A stretch of 11,625 nucleotides of DNA from Candidatus Hestiella acidicharens (GTDB lineage Archaea > Thermoproteota > Thermoprotei_A > Sulfolobales > Acidilobaceae): the NCBI GenBank assembly GCA_015523575.1, contig WAJZ01000106.1, positions 1 to 11,625 of the forward strand. Reading direction: 5' to 3'. The notes under the pieces were generated by a model that saw only the letters and a list, made by a program, of their open reading frames with translations, did no database searches and was not told where the DNA came from. Every line of letters begins with the position of its first letter. Position 1 is the first letter of the stretch. Shown in pieces: positions 6,241 to 11,625 of this stretch. Made by a program: the position numbers and the translations under genes.

Positions 6241-7272
6241 TTGGAAAATAACAACCTTGCCGGTTTTTTAAACGATTTCCTCCAATTCATAGACAATAGT
6301 AAAGGGATAGTGATTACATCCCATGTAAACGCAGATGTTGATGCAATCTCATCATCACTTCTTATGCAAGACATTTGCATGGAACTAAACAAAAAATGTT
6401 GTGTTCATCTCGAAAGCATTTCTAGGGGAGCAAAGGCTATACTCGATGAGCTGGGAATAGGCTCACTACAGTGCAAAGAGTTGAACGTTGATCAATTCAT
6501 AATCCTTGATGTAGCAAACGCTTCGCAAATGGGAGAAATAGGAAAAGTGCTAATTAGGAAAGAAATAAAAAAGTTGCTTATAGACCACCATAAGGAAGGT
6601 GAACTCTCCAAAATTGTAAACCTATATTATGTAGACAGTGAAGCCTCTTCAACCACAGAAATACTAGTAGAATTAATGGAAATGCTCTCGATAAGGCCAG
6701 ATAAAGATATAGCAACGCTTGCAATAATGGGAATCCTTACTGATAGCGGAAACCTAGAAAGGGCGAGGCTCTCTACTTTTCGAAGCCTTGTGTACCTTAT
6801 AAACCATGGAGGGGACTACAAAAAAGCAAGGAAGATATTGAGAGAGGTCTTTGGTTTTGTAAACGAAGAGTTTTCGGCAAGGATGGCAAGGCTAAAAGCG
6901 CTGAGTAGAATGATGCTAGGCAGGGTCTGTGGGAATTTAATAATTGCACTATCTGAAGTAGGGGCTTATGAATCAGATGCCTCTAGAATAATCATAGACA
7001 TAGGAGGAGATATAGCAATTACCTTAAACGAGAAACAAAAGGGTATGGGAAGAGGATCTATAAAAATATCTGAAAGGGCCCTTGAAAAGGGTGTTGACGC
7101 TTCTAGAATCGCTAAACGCCTCAGTACCTTTTTTAGTGGAAGCGGCGGTGGTCATAGAGGAGCAGGTATTTTCACCTTTAGCCATGAAGCGGATAAGGAA
7201 AAAATTTTCAATTATGCAATACATATTATTAATAATGAGGAATGTAAAGGCGGCCGTGAAAGGAATGAGTAA
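6241..7272 (+). CDS. DHH-DHHA1 family phosphoesterase
   Basis: This is a DHH-superfamily metal-dependent phosphoesterase, a group including RecJ, NrnA and GdpP-type enzymes that cleave nucleic acid ends or small nucleotides. All catalytic motifs are visible in the 343 residues: motif I HVNADVD (His28, Asp32, Asp34), motif II LDVA (Asp90), motif III DHH (115-117), motif IV GILTDSG (Asp168), and the DHHA1 substrate motif GGGHRGAG (302-309). There are no CBS or membrane domains, so it is a plain two-domain NrnA-like or archaeal RecJ-like protein. The exact substrate cannot be assigned. The start is TTG at 6241, 11 nt after pfdB, with AAGTGA 7 nt upstream; this is the only plausible start before Met42. 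The C-terminal end overlaps the XPF gene by 8 nt, which suggests a shared nucleic-acid role. Confidence 0.88.
   Translation: MENNNLAGFLNDFLQFIDNSKGIVITSHVNADVDAISSSLLMQDICMELNKKCCVHLESISRGAKAILDELGIGSLQCKELNVDQFIILDVANASQMGEIGKVLIRKEIKKLLIDHHKEGELSKIVNLYYVDSEASSTTEILVELMEMLSIRPDKDIATLAIMGILTDSGNLERARLSTFRSLVYLINHGGDYKKARKILREVFGFVNEEFSARMARLKALSRMMLGRVCGNLIIALSEVGAYESDASRIIIDIGGDIAITLNEKQKGMGRGSIKISERALEKGVDASRIAKRLSTFFSGSGGGHRGAGIFTFSHEADKEKIFNYAIHIINNEECKGGRERNE
7255..7259 (+). promoter_or_regulatory. Shine-Dalgarno that sets the xpf start
   Basis: CGTGA is followed by AAGGA and then ATG 7265, giving the same 5-nt spacing as in the nuo operon. It lies within the last codons of the DHH gene and argues against the longer open frame starting at 7082. 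Confidence 0.6.
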
Positions 7273-8014
7273 TAGGGAAGAAAGTAATAGGGAAGACAAG
7301 GTAAAGAGAATATATGCAGATGTAAGGGAAGAAGAATCTGGCATCCCAAAGCTATTGGAATCCTATGGAATTATAGTAATAAGAAGACAACTAGAAGAAG
7401 GAGACTATATAATACCAAAAGGCCTAATAATAGAAAGGAAAAGTTCCTATGATTTTGTGAAATCGTTGTTCGATGGTAGGCTTTTTGACCAAGCGAAAAG
7501 GCTTTCTGAAAATTACCAGCACATTATATACATCGTCGAGGGAGACTTTAGGAGGGTAGTCTATAGGTGGAAGAACAGGGAAAAGCAAATAGAGGCTGCA
7601 ATGATATCCCTCATTATAGATTTTAATGCAAAGGTTTTATGGAGCGTTGATAGACTTTCCACAGTCAATTATTTAATTTCATTACTAAAGAAAGCTAATA
7701 GCAAAGATTTTAGTATGGACTTTGTAATACACAAAAAACCTAAAATTAACGATAAAAGGGAATGGCAGCTATATATTCTCCAATCCTTTCCAGGTATTGG
7801 AAACAAGACAGCCGAGAGGATACTGGAAGAATTTTCTACGTTAGAAAGATTCTTTAACTGCAACGTTTCTGAGCTTTCAAAGGTTTTAGGTGAGAAAAAA
7901 GCCATTAAGATAAGAGAAATAATAAAAGCTCCCTACAAAAGAAATCCAAAGGGCAGAAGTACACTAGACATGTTTTATTTAAAGGATGAAAGGAATGAGA
8001 GGGGAGACGTTTGA
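7265..8014 (+). CDS. xpf: XPF/ERCC4-type structure-specific endonuclease (helicase-less)
   Basis: Crenarchaeal XPF is a homodimeric nuclease that cuts 3' flaps, splayed arms and nicked Holliday junctions and is stimulated by PCNA. The 249-residue protein has an ERCC4 nuclease domain (about 14-150) with Asp19 in ADVRE, Asp48 in EEGDY, the ERK triad Glu57-Arg58-Lys59 and Asp63, then a double helix-hairpin-helix domain (about 168-222) with LQSFPGIGNKTAERIL and LSKVLGEKKAIKI. No helicase domain is present, unlike euryarchaeal Hef. Near the end RSTLDMFY (231-238) resembles a PCNA-interacting box with Arg in place of the usual Gln. The frame stays open back to 7082 inside the DHH gene, but ATG 7265 lies 5 nt after CGTGA and fits the family N terminus, so it is preferred. 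It overlaps the DHH gene by 8 nt and the DUF371 gene by 20 nt. Confidence 0.92.
   Translation: MSNREESNREDKVKRIYADVREEESGIPKLLESYGIIVIRRQLEEGDYIIPKGLIIERKSSYDFVKSLFDGRLFDQAKRLSENYQHIIYIVEGDFRRVVYRWKNREKQIEAAMISLIIDFNAKVLWSVDRLSTVNYLISLLKKANSKDFSMDFVIHKKPKINDKREWQLYILQSFPGIGNKTAERILEEFSTLERFFNCNVSELSKVLGEKKAIKIREIIKAPYKRNPKGRSTLDMFYLKDERNERGDV
7985..7989 (+). promoter_or_regulatory. Shine-Dalgarno that sets the DUF371 gene start
   Basis: GATGA is followed by AAGGA and ATG 7995, with 5-nt spacing. The upstream ATG 7986 lies inside this site. The 13 bases from 7987 repeat those at the xpf start. Confidence 0.6.
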
Positions 8015-8444
8015 GACCAAATGGTTTGCGTTTAATGCGTATGGTCACAAGAATATTAGAGCAAAGCACAAAACGACGCTAGAGATAACGAAGGACAACT
8101 ATGTAACATATAGAGGAGACTGTATAATAGCTATAAGCTCGGAAAAGTCAGCAAAGGACTTTCCTGCATGGCTAATAAATAATATGAGAAGCGATACCTC
8201 AATAATAATAGCTGTATTTTGCACAAAAAACGCCTGTGACAGCGTTATTGGCTTTGGTAGTAGAAATCTCATCCTAAGCAGTGAGAACAAAATCATCTTT
8301 AGGAAGAGCACGTACATTGAGCCTTCTACTGTAATGATTAGGGCAAATAAAGCAGCCCTAGAAATAGACAGGAAATTAATAAATGACATCAAAAATGGGG
8401 AGAAGGTCAAGATAATGATTACAGCCCTACGCGACTGGGGATGA
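7995..8444 (+). CDS. DUF371 family protein
   Basis: This is a conserved archaeal protein of unknown function. The 149 residues match the DUF371 family as I know it: FNAYGHKNIRAKHKTTLEIT (13-32), TYRGDCIIAISSEKSAKDF (38-56), and the C-terminal block FRKSTYIEPSTVMIRANKAA (102-121) followed by LEIDRKLI. The charged Gly-His near the start, the HxTT segment and the RGDCI motif are the family's most recognisable parts. The protein has no signal peptide or membrane segment and is probably cytoplasmic. An upstream ATG (7986) also exists, but ATG 7995 is 5 nt after GATGA and is preferred. It overlaps the XPF gene by 20 nt, and its TGA stop overlaps the ribosome-binding site of the next gene. Its place between a nuclease and a JAMM protein is the only functional clue. 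Confidence 0.85.
   Translation: MRGETFETKWFAFNAYGHKNIRAKHKTTLEITKDNYVTYRGDCIIAISSEKSAKDFPAWLINNMRSDTSIIIAVFCTKNACDSVIGFGSRNLILSSENKIIFRKSTYIEPSTVMIRANKAALEIDRKLINDIKNGEKVKIMITALRDWG
8440..8444 (+). promoter_or_regulatory. Shine-Dalgarno that sets the JAMM gene start
   Basis: GATGA, preceded by GGG, ends with the DUF371 stop codon TGA and is 5 nt before TTG 8450. The alternative ATG at 8441 lies inside the site. Confidence 0.6.
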
Positions 8445-8449
8445 TAACC

Positions 8450-9154
8450 TTGAATAAAAAATATCAAGACCTAAAGGTTACTGAGGCTTCACTAATCATT
8501 TCTTTGTTATACAAGCTAGTAACAATCCTTGAGGATACCTATGACGATGCTTACGACCTCTTCGATGCGAGCATAAACATTAATGACATAACCCCTCTTG
8601 GAATAATAGCAAAAAAGAGAGAAATAAAGATTGGAGTAAATACACCTTGGGATTTCGAGGACGTAGAGGAGGAAATCGGTAATAAAAAGTTAAGAATAGT
8701 CAAGGAAAGATACGCCAGAAGCCACGTAAGCATTAAAAAGATATATAACCTTATACCACTAATCCCATATAAATATGACATTAACATTATAAAGGAATTA
8801 GCAAGGAAAACTACATCCACAGGAATAGAATATCTATTGCTGTATGATGAGAGCTCAAACTTAACAATACTTGAAGGTGAACTCTTCAGGGTTAGGCTAC
8901 CATTTGTTAAGGTAATATATAGTATGCATACGCATCCATTAGGGCATTGTGGACTTTCGCAACCTGATGTAAACAGCGGCCTGGATTTACTAAGTGAAGG
9001 GGGGATCAGCTCTTCCGCTTCAACCGAAAACTGCGCAGTAATAATGCACAGGATCGGCTTAGTTCTTGAGGATGATTATATAAAGATAAAATCATCGAAA
9101 GGAGAGGTGAGTGGAAACCTCACCTCTATAAAGTTCAGCAAAATAATATATTAG
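8450..9154 (+). CDS. JAMM/MPN+ domain protein with unknown N-terminal half
   Basis: The C-terminal half has a JAMM zinc-protease motif. After a helix-like segment comes GIEYLLLYDE with Glu127 as the likely catalytic base, then YSMHTHPLGHCGLSQPD, where His160, His162, Ser170 and Asp173 match the H-x-H-x7-S-x2-D spacing exactly. The following strand region CAVIMHRIGLVLEDDYIKI also fits the fold. JAMM proteins remove ubiquitin-like modifiers (Rpn11, archaeal deSAMPylases), though others act on different isopeptide or peptide bonds. Residues 1-108 match no family I recognise and contain an acidic patch (ILEDTYDDAYDLFDA). The start is TTG 8450, 5 nt after the GATGA formed with the DUF371 stop; ATG 8441 is an alternative that overlaps that gene. 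It is the last gene of the cluster and its stop is 1 nt from that of convergent EF-2. The substrate is unknown. Confidence 0.78.
   Translation: MNKKYQDLKVTEASLIISLLYKLVTILEDTYDDAYDLFDASININDITPLGIIAKKREIKIGVNTPWDFEDVEEEIGNKKLRIVKERYARSHVSIKKIYNLIPLIPYKYDINIIKELARKTTSTGIEYLLLYDESSNLTILEGELFRVRLPFVKVIYSMHTHPLGHCGLSQPDVNSGLDLLSEGGISSSASTENCAVIMHRIGLVLEDDYIKIKSSKGEVSGNLTSIKFSKIIY
9103..9127. terminator. Perfect 9-bp hairpin at the convergent gene ends
   Basis: AGAGGTGAG (9103-9111) pairs perfectly with CTCACCTCT (9119-9127) around a 7-nt loop. It lies inside the last codons of the JAMM gene, 24 nt before its stop, and on the minus strand 28 nt after the EF-2 stop, following a T-rich TATTATTTT. 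It could help end or protect EF-2 transcripts. Archaeal termination depends mainly on T tracts, so a terminator role is only a possibility. Confidence 0.4.
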
Positions 9155-9155
9155 C

Positions 9156-11369
9156 TTATGGCCCTAAAAGGTCGTCAAGCCTTGGTGGCCTAGGAGGTAA
9201 TCCCTTTCTCTGCCTTATCTTCTTTATCAGCTCATCAAGGAGAGAATCTGGAACTGGGGCCCATCTGCTAAACTCCGTTCCCCAGAAGGCCTTCCCGGCA
9301 GTAGCGCCCCTTAGCTCTTGAGATATGTCAAAGCTCTCTGCAACTGGGAGCTCGGCCGTCACTAATGCCTGTACTTCTGCTTGCCTAACGTCAAGAATCT
9401 TTCCCCTTTTCTTACTTATTATTGCCGTCACTTGACTGAGGTAATCTATTGGAACCTTTATGTCAAGCTTCTGTATTGGCTCTAATAGCGTTGGCTTCGA
9501 AGTAAGCATGGATGCCCATATTGCGTTTCTTACCGCAGGATATATTTGCCCAGGACCCCTGTGGACTGGGTCTTCATGTATCTCTGCGTCATGTAGCACA
9601 ACCTTTAGCCCCCTTACTGGTTCGGCAGCAAGGGGTCCTTCCTTTACAGCTATCCTAAACCCTCCTAGTATTGTATCTTTTACTTCCTTTAGGTATTGCA
9701 CTCCAGAAGTCATATCAACAAACATGTTTATGTTCTCATCAATAGACCAAATTCTCCTTGCCTCGTCGTAATCCCATCCAGCTTTATCTCTAAGGATCCT
9801 ACCCCTTTCTCTCGCATCCTGATCCTCGCTAACTAAACCCTTTTGAACTAAGCTTATGGTTTCTTCATTAAGAGGCTCAACGCTGATGTAGAACCTGTTG
9901 TGCTTGTTAGGACTCTTTCCTTCAAACGTCTTGCTAGCCTGTTTTACAGACTCTCTATAGACAACTATTGGCGGGGATGCCTTGACCTCTACGCCATAAA
10001 GCTCTTTAAGCATCCACATCGCTATTTCAAGGTGCAACTGCCCCATGCCAGAAATGAGGTACTCACCCGTTTCCTCATTTATTTTTATGACCAAGTTAGG
10101 ATCCTCTAGCGTTAGCTTCTTCAGAGCGTCTATCATCTTAGGTAAGTCCTGGAGCTTTAAGGGTTCTATGGCCGAGGTCACGACGGGTTCGCTTATGTAA
10201 TGCATTTGCTCAAATGGGGCAGCCTGTGACTTATATGCAATGTCGACTATCGTTTCACCGGACCTCATCCCCTCTATTCCCATTATTGCTGCTATGTTTC
10301 CAGCAGGTATCCTACTTGTTAGCTCTCTAAATGGACCCATGTAGAGGCTTACTTGAAGTATCCTTCCCTTACGATCACCTGAAACGATATAGACCTCCTT
10401 GCCAGGTTCTAAGACGCCTGAAAACACCCTCCCAGTAGCTACTATCCCTGCCTTTTCTACTTTGATAGCATTTGCATAGAAGACTAAAGGACCGTTTGGG
10501 TCAGCTTCCATCATAGCTTTTCCAAGCTCCGAGTCTAGGCTTCCCTTCCATATCTTTGGAATCCTATATTTCTGCGCCTCCTTCGGGTTCGGTATGAACT
10601 TGACTACCATGTTAAGCAAAGCTTCCCATATCGGGGCTTTTTTTGATAGCTCTACGATCCTTTCCTTACTTTCGGATGAATAAGCATCAATTATTTGCTG
10701 GAAAGTTATCCCTTTTTTCGTGGCGTCCGGTACTGTAAGGGCCCATTTGTCCTTTGCACTACCAAAAGCTACATTTCCCTCGGCTGGGTTTATTTTCCAC
10801 TTATTTTTAAACTGTGGCTCAGCATACATATCAATAAGGTTGTTTATATCCCTAATTATTTCTACAAACCTTTCCTGTATCTGTTGCGGACCATATTTCA
10901 GTTCTTTTATAAGCCTATCTACCTTGTTTATGAAAAGTATAGGCTTCACCCTTTCTCCAAGGGCCTGCCTCAGAACAGTCTCGGTTTGTGTCATTACGCC
11001 TTCAGCCGCGTCAACAACTATTATACCCCCATCTAAAACCCTTAGGCTCCTTGTGACCATACCAGAAAAATCTACATGCCCTGGGGTATCTATAAGGTTG
11101 ATGACATACGGCTTCCCATTTACCTCATGATACAAGCTTACGTTTGCAGCCTTTACTGTTACTCCTCTCTCTTTTTCTACATTCAAATAATCTAATAGCA
11201 TAGCTTCCCCAGCGACCCTTTCTGAAATTATTCCAGCACCCGCTAGTAGAGTGTCGCTTGTTGTAGTTTTACCATGATCGATATGGGCAACTACCCCTAT
11301 GTTTCTAACCTGCTCTATATTTGTCATTATTTTCTCAATTTCTGATACCAGCTTTACCCTGGCTCCCAT
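9156..11369 (-). CDS. fusA: Translation elongation factor 2 (EF-2/aEF-2)
   Basis: EF-2 is the cytoplasmic GTPase that drives ribosomal translocation. The 737-residue length is standard for archaeal EF-2. GTP-binding motifs are G1 AHIDHGKT (28-35), a G2 region ERGVTVKAA (67-75), G3 DTPGH (94-98) and G4 NKVD (148-151). Domain II follows (about 290-390), then domain III with GMGQLHLEI (441-449), and domains IV/V. In domain IV the loop [17 protein letters not shown] contains His603, the residue modified to diphthamide in archaea and eukaryotes. The end, [16 protein letters not shown], resembles other archaeal EF-2. Where many homologs read IEQ.RGITI, this has VEKERGVTV, a mild difference. ATG 11369 has GGTGA only 3 nt upstream (11373-11377), closer than at the other genes, but homology over the N terminus supports this start. 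It is a single-gene unit convergent with the JAMM gene. Confidence 0.98.
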   Translation of the reverse strand: MGARVKLVSEIEKIMTNIEQVRNIGVVAHIDHGKTTTSDTLLAGAGIISERVAGEAMLLDYLNVEKERGVTVKAANVSLYHEVNGKPYVINLIDTPGHVDFSGMVTRSLRVLDGGIIVVDAAEGVMTQTETVLRQALGERVKPILFINKVDRLIKELKYGPQQIQERFVEIIRDINNLIDMYAEPQFKNKWKINPAEGNVAFGSAKDKWALTVPDATKKGITFQQIIDAYSSESKERIVELSKKAPIWEALLNMVVKFIPNPKEAQKYRIPKIWKGSLDSELGKAMMEADPNGPLVFYANAIKVEKAGIVATGRVFSGVLEPGKEVYIVSGDRKGRILQVSLYMGPFRELTSRIPAGNIAAIMGIEGMRSGETIVDIAYKSQAAPFEQMHYISEPVVTSAIEPLKLQDLPKMIDALKKLTLEDPNLVIKINEETGEYLISGMGQLHLEIAMWMLKELYGVEVKASPPIVVYRESVKQASKTFEGKSPNKHNRFYISVEPLNEETISLVQKGLVSEDQDARERGRILRDKAGWDYDEARRIWSIDENINMFVDMTSGVQYLKEVKDTILGGFRIAVKEGPLAAEPVRGLKVVLHDAEIHEDPVHRGPGQIYPAVRNAIWASMLTSKPTLLEPIQKLDIKVPIDYLSQVTAIISKKRGKILDVRQAEVQALVTAELPVAESFDISQELRGATAGKAFWGTEFSRWAPVPDSLLDELIKKIRQRKGLPPRPPRLDDLLGP

Positions 11370-11467
11370 TTTTCACCAGCTCCTCATTCAAGAGGGGGAG
11401 TAATAAAAAAAGGTTAAAAAATAACATGTTTAGTAGATTCTGTTTAATGTTTTTATTAATTCTAATC

Positions 11468-11478
11468 AAAATTCCCTA
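11468..11478 (-). repeat. 11-nt inverted copy of TAGGGAATTTT
   Basis: The minus strand reads TAGGGAATTTT here, identical to the plus-strand sequence at 11565-11575. The two copies face away from each other toward the divergent genes, with 86 bases between them. The plus copy includes the TATA-like box of the gene at 11611; the minus copy is about 95-105 nt before the EF-2 start, farther than expected for a core promoter. It may be a shared regulatory site or a chance match. Confidence 0.4.
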
Positions 11479-11564
11479 AAACATATTTTGAAAAACCAAA
11501 AAATCATTGCCTCCGAGATCCAAGCGAAAGACTATCCGCTTATTTGAGTATTTAATTTGACAGC

Positions 11565-11575
11565 TAGGGAATTTT
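11565..11575 (+). repeat. 11-nt inverted repeat partner TAGGGAATTTT
   Basis: This is the plus-strand copy of the element at 11468-11478. It runs directly into AAAT, so its last bases form part of the predicted TATA-like box for the gene at 11611. Confidence 0.4.
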
Positions 11576-11579
11576 AAAT
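11572..11579 (+). promoter_or_regulatory. TATA-like box for the gene at 11611
   Basis: TTTTAAAT follows CTAGGGAA and lies 32-39 nt before the ATG at 11611. The spacing predicts a leader of about 10 nt or less, as at the prefoldin gene. The flanking TAGGGAATTTT is also present in inverted orientation at 11468-11478. Confidence 0.45.
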
Positions 11580-11610
11580 GCTTGGGAAAAGCTAATAAGA
11601 AGAAGAAAAA

Positions 11611-11625
11611 ATGGGAATAGTAACA
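11611..11625 (+). CDS. Possible start of a plus-strand gene, cut by the window end
   Basis: Only five codons are visible (ATG GGA ATA GTA ACA, MGIVT), so no product can be named. The call rests on context: it is divergent from EF-2, it follows a TTTTAAAT box whose distance to the ATG (about 38 nt) matches that of the prefoldin promoter, and its A/G-rich leader lacks a Shine-Dalgarno sequence as expected for a leaderless first gene. Confidence 0.4.

Larger units (their letters stand above)
11370..11610. other. Divergent non-coding region between EF-2 and the gene at 11611
   Basis: I see no gene in these 241 bases. On the EF-2 side the minus strand holds a GGTGA site at 11373-11377, a CT-rich stretch, T-rich runs at about 11401-11425 and a possible TATA-like ATTAATAAAA near 11451-11460 that would give a leader of roughly 55-60 nt. 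On the plus-strand side is the TTTTAAAT box. Between them is a locally GC-richer island (about 11508-11541) able to form a short AAGCG/CGCTT hairpin. The EF-2 promoter assignment is weak. Confidence 0.4.

Noticed and set aside
7082..7264. Upstream extension of the XPF frame inside the DHH gene
   Set aside because: The extension is out of frame with a clear DHHA1 domain, shows no XPF homology, and a better start with a ribosome-binding site exists at 7265.
8099..8467. Minus-strand frame of 122 codons opposite the DUF371 gene, and 8551-8820 opposite the JAMM gene
   Set aside because: These hydrophobic translations are shadows of real plus-strand genes with recognised motifs, and no promoter or Shine-Dalgarno is evident.
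10720..11130. Long plus-strand frame of 136 codons antisense to EF-2, and neighbouring plus-strand frames at 9460-9771 and 10695-11036
   Set aside because: They lie wholly opposite the highly conserved EF-2 coding sequence, have no family resemblance or ribosome-binding signal, and are explained by codon composition.
11500..11600. Search for a tRNA, C/D box or H/ACA RNA upstream of EF-2
   Set aside because: No T-loop or anticodon arm, no RTGATGA/CTGA box pair and no convincing long stem were visible; only a weak 5-bp stem remains, kept as a low-interest finding.
1..11625. CRISPR arrays, insertion sequences or signs of recent transfer
   Set aside because: No regularly spaced repeats, transposase motifs or flanking terminal repeats were seen, and all genes are typical archaeal core genes.

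Overview
The window is AT-rich archaeal DNA, most likely from a thermophilic member of the Thermoproteota (Crenarchaeota). The evidence is an archaeal EF-2 with a diphthamide loop, an archaeal prefoldin beta subunit, a short XPF nuclease without the helicase domain that euryarchaeal Hef carries, a DUF371 protein, a membrane respiratory complex I of the archaeal type, and ribosome-binding sites built on GGTGA. I cannot name the genus from the sequence alone.

Region 1 (1-5647, minus strand) is a tightly packed complex I operon. Read 5' to 3' it is nuoA-B-C-D-H-I-J-K followed by the first 114 codons of an antiporter-like NuoL/M subunit cut by the window edge. The NADH-input genes nuoE, nuoF and nuoG are not among them, so this looks like the 11-subunit ferredoxin- or unknown-donor form. 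NuoB, C, D and I form the peripheral electron arm; A, H, J, K and L/M form the membrane proton-pumping arm.

Region 2 (5648-5836) is a divergent promoter region. Region 3 (5837-9154, plus strand) is a five-gene cluster: prefoldin beta subunit, a DHH-DHHA1 phosphoesterase, an XPF-type structure-specific nuclease, a DUF371 protein, and a protein with a C-terminal JAMM metalloprotease motif and an unrecognised N-terminal half. Gaps are at most 11 nt, and all three junctions after the DHH gene overlap or nearly overlap, so co-transcription is likely.

Region 4 (9156-11369, minus strand) is EF-2, convergent with the JAMM gene with a single base between the stop codons. Region 5 (11370-11625) is a non-coding divergent promoter region ending in the first five codons of another plus-strand gene.

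The clearest unexplained pattern is translational. At nine gene starts a GGTGA-like Shine-Dalgarno pentamer lies exactly 5 nt before the start codon, and several times its TGA is also the stop codon of the upstream gene. This moves several starts to GTG or TTG codons downstream of the longest open frame, and I use those revised starts. In contrast, the first plus-strand genes (prefoldin and the gene at 11611) have no Shine-Dalgarno and a TATA-like box about 35 nt upstream, as expected for leaderless or near-leaderless transcripts. The other points of interest are the JAMM protein and its operon partners, and substitutions at known quinone-site or membrane-arm residues in NuoD, NuoH and NuoA.
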